Assembly: GCA_963682005.1 (NCBI GenBank) | Contig: OY820914.1 | Span: forward strand, 2,480,001-2,544,000 | Reading direction: 5' to 3' | DNA length: 64,000 nt | DNA from: CAIYUC01 sp963682005 | GTDB lineage: Bacteria > Bacteroidota > Bacteroidia > Bacteroidales > FEN-979 | Shown: positions 8,302-18,300 of the stretch, one piece after another | Layout of the letters: each line of letters starts with the position of its first letter | Position numbering within the stretch: the stretch's first letter is position 1 | The notes under the pieces: model-generated | What the model saw: only the letters and a program-made list of their open reading frames with translations | Database searches by the model: none | What the model was told of the DNA's origin: nothing | Made by a program: the position numbers and the translations under genes

Positions 8302-8952
8302 TTAGACCTGATCCTGAATTGCATAGGTCAACATATAATTATTGATCTTCCTGTAGGTTATTCCGAAATGTAATTTTCCTCCGGGCGTTTTCATTTCTGC
8401 CTTAGCAGACCCTCTCCCAATACAAAGGTAATTAAAGGGAGCAATCTCCATATCATGAATGAAATTTACATCAGGTTTCCCGCACACTTTGTACATCGCT
8501 TCCTTTGCGCCCCAGCAGACATAAAGCTTCTCAAGCCTGTTCTCTATCCCGACTGAGGAAATTTCCTTTTCCGAAAGGAATTTCTCCGTAACACGTTCGA
8601 TACGGTCCCTGATCTGTTCGATATCGATGCCTGCAGGGGATTTCTGAGAAATGATCACAGCCGCGAGATCTCCCGAATGAGAAACGGAAAGAAAACGGGG
8701 ATCATTCTTCAAATAAGGCTTGCCATGTGAATCATAAACTATTTCAGGATCCTGATCTTTCATGATCTCACGAAGAAGGACGCGATATCCTAGCCAGTGT
8801 TTCTTCCTTTGCTCATTCCTGACTGATTGGATATATATTTCTTCTTTATCATTCAGAGAAAGCATCGATCTTAAACAATCTGAAGACTCCTCAATTTTCC
8901 AGATCCCCAGACAAATCGTTCCTGATATGATTTCATTGAGAAGCAACGGCAT
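8302..8952 (-). CDS. 4'-phosphopantetheinyl transferase superfamily protein
   Basis: A 216-residue Sfp-type enzyme that would move phosphopantetheine from CoA onto a carrier-protein Ser. The two signature regions are present: AGIDIEQI (near 113-120), giving the Mg-binding Asp and Glu, and the WGAKEAMYK motif (near 150-158) with the catalytic Glu and Lys. Length fits the Sfp class rather than the shorter AcpS class. The carrier substrate is unknown; no NRPS or PKS lies in the window, so fatty-acid ACP is the simplest candidate. It is the first gene of the minus-strand operon continuing to metH, with its own promoter at 8978-8985. Confidence 0.88.
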   Translation of the reverse strand: MPLLLNEIISGTICLGIWKIEESSDCLRSMLSLNDKEEIYIQSVRNEQRKKHWLGYRVLLREIMKDQDPEIVYDSHGKPYLKNDPRFLSVSHSGDLAAVIISQKSPAGIDIEQIRDRIERVTEKFLSEKEISSVGIENRLEKLYVCWGAKEAMYKVCGKPDVNFIHDMEIAPFNYLCIGRGSAKAEMKTPGGKLHFGITYRKINNYMLTYAIQDQV

Positions 8953-8977
8953 TCTTCAACTCATTAATTACGAGAGG

Positions 8978-8985
8978 CAAAAATA
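8978..8985 (-). promoter_or_regulatory. Probable -7 box of the PPTase-metH-metF operon
   Basis: The plus-strand sequence caaaaata reads TATTTTTG on the minus strand, an exact TAnnTTTG match 25 nt before the PPTase start. No good -33 box was found. Confidence 0.4.
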
Positions 8986-9084
8986 CAACAAAATTTATGA
9001 CTGAAGGAGACCATGAATTTGTGCATATCAACAGGTTCTATCAATCGTACAAAGATTCTCTCCGATAAGGATCGCACCCATCTT

Positions 9085-9116
9085 TTTGTCTTGTATTCTG
9101 AAAAAGATTACTTTTG
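9085..9116 (+). promoter_or_regulatory. Bacteroidetes-type promoter of ahcY
   Basis: TTTG (9085-9088), a 20-nt spacer and TACTTTTG (9109-9116) match the full Bacteroidetes promoter consensus. The TTG at 9114 that would extend the reading frame lies inside the -7 box, which supports the ATG at 9135 as the real start with a very short leader. Confidence 0.75.
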
Positions 9117-9134
9117 CAAAAAATCAAATTCAAC

Positions 9135-10556
9135 ATGGAAACACTGAAAACAGATCAGAAAATAGACTATAAAGTAGCAGATATCAAATTAGCCGATTGG
9201 GGTAGAAAGGAAATAGAAATCGCTGAAAAGGAAATGCCGGGACTTATGTCGATCCGCAGGAAGTATTCCAGGGAGAAACCGCTTAAGGGAGCCCGGATCA
9301 GCGGGTCACTTCATATGACCATCCAAACGGCTGTGCTTATAGAGACCCTGGTTGAACTTGGCGCAGAGGTGAGGTGGGCCAGCTGCAATATATTCTCCAC
9401 CCAGGATCATGCAGCGGCAGCCATTGCCGTTAAAGGAATTCCTGTTTTTGCCTGGAAAGGAGAAACGCTGAGTGAATACTGGTGGTGCACTAACCAGGCC
9501 CTGACATTCCCGGGCAACAAAGGCCCCAACCTGATCGTGGATGACGGGGGTGATGCAACATTGCTCATCCATAAAGGATATGAGATGGAAAACAACCCTG
9601 ATCTGTTGAAGACACCGGGTTCCAATGCAGAAGAAAACGCTGTTCTCGAGTTGCTGAGAAACGGTTATATAGAAGATAAAGCCAAATGGCATAATATTGT
9701 AAAAGAATGGAAAGGTGTATCCGAGGAAACGACGACAGGTGTCCACAGGTTGTACCAGATGAAAGAGAAAGGTGCTTTGCTTGTTCCGGCTATCAATGTG
9801 AATGATTCTGTCACCAAGTCGAAATTTGATAATCTTTACGGGTGCCGCGAATCACTGGCCGATGGGATCAAACGTGCTACGGATGTTATGATTGCAGGCA
9901 AGGTAGTGGTCGTACTTGGCTACGGGGATGTAGGGAAAGGTTGTGCCAAATCGATGAAATCATATGGTGCCCGCGTTATTGTCACCGAAATTGATCCGAT
10001 CTGTGCACTGCAGGCTGCAATGGAAGGATTTGAGGTTTCTACCATTGAAGACGCCTTACCTGAGGGAAATATCTATGTTACTACAACAGGGAACAAAGAT
10101 GTTATTACTGCAGAGCATTTATCAAAAATGAAAGATGAATCCATCGTTTGCAATATTGGTCATTTTGATAACGAGATTCAGGTAGACAGGCTGAATTCCT
10201 GGCCTGGCATCAGGAAAATAAATATTAAACCACAGGTTGACAAATATGTTTACCCGGATGGACGTGTTATTTATCTCCTGGCTGAAGGCCGACTTGTTAA
10301 CCTGGGATGCGCCACAGGGCATCCATCGTTTGTGATGAGCAATTCTTTTACAAATCAAACGCTTGCCCAGCTTGAACTTTGGAAGTCAGATTTTGCTGTA
10401 GATGTTTACCGTTTACCTAAGCGGCTTGACGAAGAAGTTGCAAGACTTCATCTCGAACAGCTTGGTGTTAAACTTACGAAACTTACAGAGGAACAGTCAT
10501 CCTATATCGGTGTCGCCATTGACGGTCCATACAAACCCGAGCACTACAGGTATTAA
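9135..10556 (+). CDS. ahcY: Adenosylhomocysteinase
   Basis: A 473-residue NAD-dependent hydrolase that splits S-adenosylhomocysteine into adenosine and homocysteine, regenerating the MetH substrate. Visible marks are the substrate-binding SLHMTIQTAVL segment, the SKFDNLYGCRESL block with catalytic Lys and Asp, the NAD-binding glycine loop GYGDVGKGCA, the GHFDNEIQ and HPSFVMSNSF motifs, and the C-terminal HYRY that reaches into the partner subunit. Length is typical. The frame opens earlier at a TTG in the promoter, so the ATG giving METLKTD is chosen. It is divergent from the metH operon, so the methyl cycle is split over two facing transcription units. Confidence 0.97.
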   Translation: METLKTDQKIDYKVADIKLADWGRKEIEIAEKEMPGLMSIRRKYSREKPLKGARISGSLHMTIQTAVLIETLVELGAEVRWASCNIFSTQDHAAAAIAVKGIPVFAWKGETLSEYWWCTNQALTFPGNKGPNLIVDDGGDATLLIHKGYEMENNPDLLKTPGSNAEENAVLELLRNGYIEDKAKWHNIVKEWKGVSEETTTGVHRLYQMKEKGALLVPAINVNDSVTKSKFDNLYGCRESLADGIKRATDVMIAGKVVVVLGYGDVGKGCAKSMKSYGARVIVTEIDPICALQAAMEGFEVSTIEDALPEGNIYVTTTGNKDVITAEHLSKMKDESIVCNIGHFDNEIQVDRLNSWPGIRKINIKPQVDKYVYPDGRVIYLLAEGRLVNLGCATGHPSFVMSNSFTNQTLAQLELWKSDFAVDVYRLPKRLDEEVARLHLEQLGVKLTKLTEEQSSYIGVAIDGPYKPEHYRY

Positions 10557-10565
10557 AAGACTTGG

Positions 10566-11015
10566 TTAATTGTAGACGTAGAGCATCGGACTTTCAAATG
10601 AAGTCTGAAATGTCTTAAGCGGGTACTTTGACGGACCCGAAAGGGGTGTTCCGTCAAGGATTGAGAACTGAGATTTACAAGAGGGGCAGTCCAGGATCAA
10701 ACCTGAAGCAGTTCGAACAATACGGGCATCGGTTTTCTGCCAGTCATAGGGACATGCACGTTCAAATGCAACAAAATCAGTTGTCGAAATCCTGTAAACA
10801 AGAATTCCTCTATACCCGCCTGTGAGGTATATCGATCCGGACACGGTATTCAGTTCAGAATAGGTAGTGCTTGTTACGTCTATTGAAAAGTTGACCGGAG
10901 TAACAGGGATATCATTTGGCTGATTTTCTGAACTTTTGGAACAGGAATCCAGGATAATAATGAAAAACCAACCGATGAATAACAACTTGTACGGCAGGAC
11001 AGATCCAGTCACCAT
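10566..11015 (-). CDS. Rieske-like lipoprotein lacking the His ligands
   Basis: A 149-residue probable lipoprotein: hydrophobic residues 8-23 are followed by a Cys (FIIILDSC). The body has the Rieske fold pattern. Box 1 is CPYDW where C-x-H is expected. Box 2 is CPSCKSQFS followed by a G-x-x-x-x-GP turn where C-x-x-H is expected. Thus both iron-binding His are replaced, by Tyr and Cys, leaving three Cys. True Rieske proteins bind [2Fe-2S] with two Cys and two His, so this protein either has lost the cluster, keeps only the fold, or binds a differently ligated metal. It converges on ahcY with only 9 nt between stops. Redox partners are not evident. Confidence 0.7.
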   Translation of the reverse strand: MVTGSVLPYKLLFIGWFFIIILDSCSKSSENQPNDIPVTPVNFSIDVTSTTYSELNTVSGSIYLTGGYRGILVYRISTTDFVAFERACPYDWQKTDARIVRTASGLILDCPSCKSQFSILDGTPLSGPSKYPLKTFQTSFESPMLYVYN

Positions 11016-11072
11016 AACAATCTTTAAAAGAAAACGTCATGCAAAGATAATTATTATTTTTACGGCAATTAT

Positions 11073-11339
11073 ATGATGAAAGGCTGGAAAAATATAACTG
11101 TATTCCTGGTACTGATCATGTTCCTGTGCGCATCCTCACGGGAAGCAATATCCCTGGTTCCCCAGGAAGCGAAGATCAATCAACGGAAAATCAATAAGGA
11201 CAGGGAAAAGAAGGCGAGGGAAAGCCGGAAGCAATATGAAAAGGCAGTTAAGCAGCATATGGATAATCAATCCAAAGCGACAAAAAAGATGATGAAAAAA
11301 GCAAAAAGAGATGCAAAAAAGAACACTCCGCTAAAATGA
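11073..11339 (+). CDS. Small Lys-rich secreted protein
   Basis: An 88-residue protein with an N-terminal hydrophobic stretch (residues 8-20) and then a strongly basic, helical tail rich in Lys, Arg and Gln (repeated K-K-x-x-K runs to the C-terminus). Probably exported or membrane-anchored. No family recognised. Similar short basic secreted proteins are common in Bacteroidetes. It starts at the first of two adjacent ATG codons. The bases around its stop form a short CTCCG/CGGAG hairpin that is too weak to call a terminator. Confidence 0.6.
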   Translation: MMKGWKNITVFLVLIMFLCASSREAISLVPQEAKINQRKINKDREKKARESRKQYEKAVKQHMDNQSKATKKMMKKAKRDAKKNTPLK

Positions 11340-11434
11340 CCGGAGCGGAAATTGTATTTTCTTCAAGGCTTGGATTAGGTTGAATTTTTCTACAATTTAG
11401 AAAGATTTTATATTTTATTTCTGCGAAAAAATCA

Positions 11435-11467
11435 TTTGGAACTTATTTTATTTTATTGTTACCTTTA
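11435..11467 (+). promoter_or_regulatory. Promoter of the TonB receptor / T9SS cargo / PorV-like operon
   Basis: TTTG (11435-11438), a 21-nt spacer and TACCTTTA (11460-11467, 7/8 of TAnnTTTG) lie 47 nt before the receptor start. Confidence 0.55.
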
Positions 11468-11513
11468 CCCACTTTTTGAGCGAAAAGTATAGTCTGACTT
11501 AATATTATATAGT

Positions 11514-14500
11514 ATGGTAAGAAATTTACTATTTACTCTTGCATTTGTACTGACAGCTAATTTGTTAGTATTTTCACAAACAGGGTCGGGAACCCTCAAA
11601 GGGAAAATCACGGATAAAAAGACCCAGGAAGCCATTCCCTTCGCCAATGTAGTCGTTGAAGTTGGTGGTGTTCAGGTTGGAGGATCCACCTCGGATTTTG
11701 ACGGGAACTTCCTTATAAAACCGATCCCTCCCGGAAAAATTGACCTTAAAGCCACATACGTTGGTTACCGGGGTTTCCAGATCAAAGGTATCGTAATTAT
11801 CGCGGATAAAATCACCTTTCAGAATGTTGAGTTAGAAGCGCAAACAACTACTCTCCAGGAAGTAGAAGTGGTGGAATACAAGGTTCCGTTAATCTCAAAA
11901 GACCAGACAACTTCTGGTGGAACTGTCACATCCGAAGAGATCTCGAAAATGGCAAACCGGTCGGCAGATGCAGTTGCTACCACCGTGGGTGGTGTCGGTA
12001 CGGATGCAAACGGTAATATCACGAGCCTTCGTGGTCAACGTAACAGCGGAACAGTATATTACATCGACGGTATGCGTGTAATCGGCAGCAACTCCCTGCC
12101 ACAGTCCGCAATTGAACAGGTCGAGGTCATCCTGGGTGGTACTCCTGCAAGTTATGGTGACGCCACAGGTGGTGTTATCAGTGTCACAACAAAAGGGCCA
12201 TCCAAGGACTTTTCCGGCGGTATCGACCTTCAGACCTCTCAATTCATTGATAGGTTCGGTTATAACAGGGCAGGAGTAAATTTCACCGGTCCGCTTTTGT
12301 CAAAGAAAGATACATTCGGGAATAAAACCCCGATCCTGGGATATTTTGTTGCCGGTGATTTTGTTTATCAGCAGGATGGTTCCCCATACTCTTTTAAATT
12401 ATACAAAGTTCAGGATGATATTCTTGACGGAATTACTGCAAACCCGATCCATGTCGGTGAGAACGGTGGTGTTTACCAGAAAGCAGATTACCTGACCTAT
12501 AATGATCTTGAAACATCCAAACACACCCTGAATTCTTCATATATCGACATGAATTTCTCAGGAAAATTCGATATCAGGGTATCTCCGACAATCAATATGT
12601 CATTCGGAGGAACATATCACTACCTCCATCAGAATCTATTCAGCTATGGCAACTCTCTTGCCAACTGGAAATACAACGGGTTGACCAATCAGAATACCTG
12701 GAGGGTAAATGCACGATTTACGCAACGCTTTCCTACAAGCCCGGACAGCAAGACTTTCGTAAAGAATGTTTATTACTCCCTGAGCGGCGACTATTCGCAC
12801 AGCTATAACGAATACATGGATCCGGGCCTCAAGGATGAGGTATTCAAATACGGGTATGTCGGCGCATTCGGCACCATGACAAGACGTGCTTATACCGATA
12901 CTGAAACGATCGATTCCGTAAGCGGAAAGAAAGCATATCTTCAAAATGGTTTTACTGACACCCTTGTAGTTTATCATCCTTATGATTATAACCCTGAATC
13001 AGCCAACTGGACCTCACAATATTACAGCTTGTTTGACAAGACCGGTTATTATGAAAGCCTTGATGAGATCACCCAGAACCAGGGACTTATCAATGGAATG
13101 TCACCCGGCCGTGGAGAAGGAATCTACAGCCTCTTCAACAGTCCCGGAACACGCTACAATTTATATTCTTACAATATCAGCAACCAGATCTCGGTCAATG
13201 CAAACTTTGCAGCCGACTTCGGAAACCATGAAATCCAATTCGGCCTCCAGTATCAGCAACGTTCAAGCAGTGGCTGGCAACTAAACAATCCTGTAGCACT
13301 CTGGACCACAATGCGGGGCCTTACGAATTCCCAGTTGGCCGAACTCGATTTGGCAAATCCGCAACTTGTTATGCGTGACAATCAATTCATGGATACCATT
13401 AATTATTTCAGGAAATATTCACAAACCCTTCAGAAAAACTTTGATATCAACCTCCGCAAGAAGCTTGGACTCCGGGTGGATGGTACTGACTGGGTCGATC
13501 TTTATTCTTATGAATTCAGCTCGAATTCCATTGATTATTATGACAAAGATCAAATCCGGCATACCCTGAGACCGAGTGACCCTTTGTTCTCACTTGACCT
13601 TTTCAATGCGGATGAAATGATGAATAACGGTGATAATCTCGTAAGTTATTATGGCTATAATTATTTAGGTGAAAAACAAACCAGCAAACCGAGTTTCAAC
13701 GATTTCTTCAGTAAAAAAGATGCCAATGGTAATTATACCCGTGAAATTGCACCTTATACCCCTATCTATATGGCCGGTTTCATCCAGGATAAATTTGCAT
13801 TCAAGGACCTGATCTTCAATATCGGTCTGCGTGTTGACCGCTTCGATGCAAATCAGCCGGTGCTGAAGGATCCGTATTTGTTATATCCCGCCTATACGGT
13901 CGGAGATGTTCAGAAAGCTGGAGGTATTGAAGGTACGCCGGTTTCCATACCATCCGGAATAGGAAGCGATTATGTCGTGTATGTCAATGATATTAATAAA
14001 CCTACTGATGTTACAGGTTTCCGCAGCGGAAATCAATGGTATGATAAAAATGGTTCTCCGGTGACTGACCCGAAACTGGTTGACCCGAATGGTGTGAAGC
14101 CTTACCTGGTAGACCCGGCAAATCAAATACTCGGTGCTGATGTTTTCCGGGATTATGATCCGCAGGTGAATTATATGCCCCGTATTTCTTTCTCCTTCCC
14201 GATCTCTGATGATGCTTTGTTCTATGCCCACTATGACATTTTAACCCAGCGTCCAGCCTCAGGGAATGTCAGAATTGACCCGATTTCCTATTATTGGCTT
14301 AATGTAACAGGAAGTTCCGGTGTTATAAGCAACCCGAATCTTCAGCCGGAACAGACAATTGATTATGAATTAGGTTTCCAGCAGAAGATCAACAATGCAT
14401 CCTCACTGAAATTATCGGTATTCTATCGTGAAATGCGCGATCAGATCCAGCAATACCGCCTCAGCGGCGCTTATCCGAAAACTTATTATTCCTATACCAA

Positions 14501-15254
14501 CATTGACTTTGGTACTGTCAAAGGTCTAACCATCTCTTATGATTTAAGAAGGACGGGTAACGCCAGGATCAGGTTCAACTATACGTTACAGTTTGCACAG
14601 GGAACCGGCTCTTCTCCGGATGCAGCAGGAACCCTGATCAGGTCTGATCAGCCAAACCTTCGTACGATGAATCCACTTGATTTTGACCGCCGGCATGCAT
14701 TCAATGTCAGTATCGACTATCGTTACGGAAGCGGAAAAGAATACAACGGACCTGTTGTCAAGAGAGAAAAGAAAGGGAAACCTCCATTGCAGATCCTTTC
14801 AAATCTGGGAGCAAACCTTACGTTAACGGGAGGGTCCGGAACACCTTACACCAAATCAACTAAAATTCTGCCGGCAAGCCAGGGAACTCCCACACCGAGA
14901 GGCCCCATCACGGGTAGTATCAACGGATCCAGACTTCCATGGGAATTCCTCCTGAATTTAAGGATTGATAAAGATTTCAATTTCGCCTTGTCCAAAAATA
15001 AAAAGAACATGGGTACGATCAATGTGTACTTTGAAATCCTGAACCTGCTGAACACAGCTAACGTAACCAATGTTTATCCTGCTACAGGATCACCAAGTGA
15101 CGACGGTTACCTGACCGCTCCTGAATACCAGAACCAGATCGATCAGCAGCTTGATTCGCAATCATACAGGGATCTATATTCTATTTTTATCAATAATCCC
15201 AATAATTTCAGTGCACCACGACAGACACGATTGGGCTTAATGTTTAATTTTTAA
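11514..15254 (+). CDS. TonB-dependent outer-membrane receptor with carboxypeptidase-regulatory-like domain
   Basis: A 1246-residue outer-membrane protein. A signal peptide (1-21) is followed by a CarboxypepD-reg-like beta-sandwich (about 24-110, LKGKITDKKTQEAIPFANV), a plug domain (about 125-230, with the SLRGQRNSGTVYYIDG segment and a GGVISV ending) and a long beta-barrel ending in the aromatic FNF. The fold resembles SusC-type receptors, but no SusD gene accompanies it. Instead it leads an apparent three-gene operon with a 1446-residue T9SS cargo and a PorV/PorQ-family barrel. The substrate is unknown. The barrel contains many Tyr, Asn and Asp repeats and a long loop near 780-900. Confidence 0.9.
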   Translation: MVRNLLFTLAFVLTANLLVFSQTGSGTLKGKITDKKTQEAIPFANVVVEVGGVQVGGSTSDFDGNFLIKPIPPGKIDLKATYVGYRGFQIKGIVIIADKITFQNVELEAQTTTLQEVEVVEYKVPLISKDQTTSGGTVTSEEISKMANRSADAVATTVGGVGTDANGNITSLRGQRNSGTVYYIDGMRVIGSNSLPQSAIEQVEVILGGTPASYGDATGGVISVTTKGPSKDFSGGIDLQTSQFIDRFGYNRAGVNFTGPLLSKKDTFGNKTPILGYFVAGDFVYQQDGSPYSFKLYKVQDDILDGITANPIHVGENGGVYQKADYLTYNDLETSKHTLNSSYIDMNFSGKFDIRVSPTINMSFGGTYHYLHQNLFSYGNSLANWKYNGLTNQNTWRVNARFTQRFPTSPDSKTFVKNVYYSLSGDYSHSYNEYMDPGLKDEVFKYGYVGAFGTMTRRAYTDTETIDSVSGKKAYLQNGFTDTLVVYHPYDYNPESANWTSQYYSLFDKTGYYESLDEITQNQGLINGMSPGRGEGIYSLFNSPGTRYNLYSYNISNQISVNANFAADFGNHEIQFGLQYQQRSSSGWQLNNPVALWTTMRGLTNSQLAELDLANPQLVMRDNQFMDTINYFRKYSQTLQKNFDINLRKKLGLRVDGTDWVDLYSYEFSSNSIDYYDKDQIRHTLRPSDPLFSLDLFNADEMMNNGDNLVSYYGYNYLGEKQTSKPSFNDFFSKKDANGNYTREIAPYTPIYMAGFIQDKFAFKDLIFNIGLRVDRFDANQPVLKDPYLLYPAYTVGDVQKAGGIEGTPVSIPSGIGSDYVVYVNDINKPTDVTGFRSGNQWYDKNGSPVTDPKLVDPNGVKPYLVDPANQILGADVFRDYDPQVNYMPRISFSFPISDDALFYAHYDILTQRPASGNVRIDPISYYWLNVTGSSGVISNPNLQPEQTIDYELGFQQKINNASSLKLSVFYREMRDQIQQYRLSGAYPKTYYSYTNIDFGTVKGLTISYDLRRTGNARIRFNYTLQFAQGTGSSPDAAGTLIRSDQPNLRTMNPLDFDRRHAFNVSIDYRYGSGKEYNGPVVKREKKGKPPLQILSNLGANLTLTGGSGTPYTKSTKILPASQGTPTPRGPITGSINGSRLPWEFLLNLRIDKDFNFALSKNKKNMGTINVYFEILNLLNTANVTNVYPATGSPSDDGYLTAPEYQNQIDQQLDSQSYRDLYSIFINNPNNFSAPRQTRLGLMFNF

Positions 15255-15320
15255 TCTTCTCAATACTAATTAAACATGACGAAAAGAATTTATATCGATT
15301 TAAATATAAATAAAGTTACC

Positions 15321-18300
15321 ATGAAAAATATATATCGCTTTTTACTGCTTACCTTTTGCTTGATGATGGTATTCGATGCTGTATATGCTGACAAGGTCCG
15401 CAAGCCGGGAACAAAAAGCTCGAATGAGGTCAAAGAGCAGGCGGCAGGTTGCCAGCCAGGAGCCAATTTCGCATACCTGGATATCAATAATGTCAGGACG
15501 CTTATCTACTCATATGGAAACGGGTGGTTCGTTGAAACGGCAGAATATGAAATTCCGAAAGGATCGAAGAAAACGTCCATGTTTTCCTTTTCCTTGTGGA
15601 TTGGTGGTATCGATGTAAACAACAACCTTAAACTTGCAGCTTATAAATATGGCCAGGGGCCCAATATAGCATCCGCACACACAAAAAATGACTTCTGGCC
15701 CGGTCCGCTTACCGTTGATGGTACAGCTGCTGTTGATCAGGAAACCTGTGCAGCCTATGACCAGTTATATCCAATGACAAGGGCAGAAGTCCAGGAATAC
15801 CTGGCATGGTGGGATAACAAAGCAGAATACCCCACATACAACATTCCTGCCTCCATCAAGAACTGGCCGGCTCATGGCGATCAGTCAAAAGGACAAGCCT
15901 ATTTCCTCGCACCGTACAAAGATGTCAGCGGACTTGGTGTTTATACACCTGAACAGGGTGACTATCCTTATTATGACCTTGCAAATAAATTGTGCCCGCT
16001 CTTCCTGAAACCAGGGGAACGTGTAGCAAGGGCAAAGATCCAGAATGGTGGTGATGGCGATACACTTGGAATCCTGGTAGACCAGGTACTGAAAGGCGAC
16101 CAGACTTTATGGAGTGTATTCAATGATAAAGGCAATTTTCACTCAGAAACCCAGGGTGATCCTTTGGGTGTTGAGATCAGGGCCCAGGCTTTTGCATTCT
16201 CTACGAATGATGAGATCAACAACATGACTTTCTATAGTTTTGAGATCATAAACCGTTCGACTTTCTCATTGACTAATACATATTTCAGCCAGTGGGTTGA
16301 CCCGGACCTTGGTTATTCAAAAGATGACTATGTAGGTTGCGATGTAAAGCGTGGTCTTGGCTATTGCTATAACGGAAAACCCATTGATGGTACCGGACAA
16401 CCTGAGGCTTACGGCGCTCATCCACCAGCTGTTGGTGTTGACTTCTTCCAGGGACCTTACCTTGATCCTGACGGATATGACAATCCTTCATTCAGCGGAA
16501 AAGGCATCGCAGGACCATCCTATCATGGAAGTTGCGACATCGTTGGTCAGAACGGATCCATTATTGACTTTACCTATGGTCCGAAAGATAGCCTTTCAGG
16601 ACTGTTCAAAGTCAGATCAGAAGCTATCAATGGCGTGAATTTCGGTGATGGTATTGTTGATAATGAGCGGTTTGGAATGAGGCGATTCGTTTATCATAAT
16701 AATTCGGGTTCCGGAGTTCCGGCTTATATGCAGGACCCCAGTTATGCTCCTGAATACTACAATTTCCTCAGAGGGATCTGGAAAGACAATACAAAAATGG
16801 TATACGGAGGAAACGCAAACGTAAGTGCAGGAGGAGATCCAAGCACCCCATGCGATTTCATGTTCCCGGGAGATTCCGACCCCTGCGACTGGGGTACAAA
16901 CGGGAAACCTCCTTTGGATAAATACTGGACGGAAGAAACCGCAGGAAACCCACCGGAAGACCGTCGTTTCATGCAATCTGCCGGACCTTTTACATTGCTT
17001 CCGGGAGCCTGTAACTATATTACAGTTGGTATTCCATGGGCCCGTACCATATCAGGAACACCATTCGAATCCGTTGACCTCCTGAGGGTCGTCGATGATA
17101 AATGCCAGGCTTTATTTGATAACTGCTTTGCCGTATTGAACGGTCCGAATGCTCCGACACTTGTAATCCAGGAAATGGACAAGCAGCTTTTGCTCTATAT
17201 TACAAATTATAAAAGCCTGGATGCCGGAAATAATGAAAAGGAAAAATATACCGAGTTTGATCCGAATATTCCAAACCCGGATACACTTAGTCCAAGGAAT
17301 GACTCCCTTTACCATTTTGAAGGTTACCAGATATTCCAGTTGAAAGATGCTACTGTCAGTTCATCTGATATTGATGATCCGAGCAAAGCACGTCTCGTGG
17401 TTCAATGCGACGTAAAGAATGGGGTGACGAAGTTAGTGAACTGGACATTTGATGCATCGATCAACGGTAATGTAGGCAAAGTCATGGTTGATGGGACAGA
17501 CCAGGGAATTCAGCATTCTTTCGTTCTGACAGAGGATAAATTTGCCACGGGAGACCCGACCCTGATCAATCACAAGCAATATTATTACCTGGCCATTGCA
17601 TATGCCTATAATAATTACAAGACATATAATCCGAATGAAGCCAGCGGTCTTGACGGTCAAAAACTTCCTTACCTGAGAGGGCGTAACAACCTGAAGGTAT
17701 ATACCGGAATACCTCACATTCCACTAGGCGACAAGGTTAATGCAGCATATGGTGATGGTCCGGTTATTACGCGTATCCAGGGCCAGGGTAATGGAGGTAA
17801 AACACTTGAATTCTCCGAGCAGACAATCGCTGAGATTCTTGCAAAACCGATGGCGGATTCACTCAATACCTATGGAAGTGCAAATTACCCGATTTCCTAT
17901 AAGCCAGTTTATAAAGCCGATGCCGGACCTTTGAACATTAAGGTTATTGATCCGCTAAATGTTGTCAGCGGAAAATATGTTATCCGGTTTGATTCCATGG
18001 TCGGACAGGCTACAAATGATCCCTTCCTGAATAAGAATATAAAATTCGGGAAATGGAATCTTTATGACAGTATTACCGGGCAACTTATCAAACCCTCCGA
18101 TACAACAACAATATTCCCATATGAACAGTGGTGGCCGGATCTGGGGTTGGGTATTTCCCTGACCATTAACCAGGTTTCGTTTCCGGGTGATACACTCGCA
18201 GATGGTACCATATACACTGATAACGGGTTACTCTCTTCACCTGCTGCTATTTATGAGAATCCTAATGATGTCTGGCTGAGCGGTGTTCAGGACGATGATG

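Noticed and set aside
8235..9134. Cobalamin or SAM riboswitch controlling metH or ahcY
   Set aside because: The leader of ahcY is about 12 nt and the PPTase-metH gap is filled by a heptamer array; the characteristic conserved blocks are absent.
11514..15254. SusC/SusD polysaccharide utilisation locus
   Set aside because: No SusD, glycosidase or anti-sigma/sigma pair is present; the partner genes are T9SS-related.
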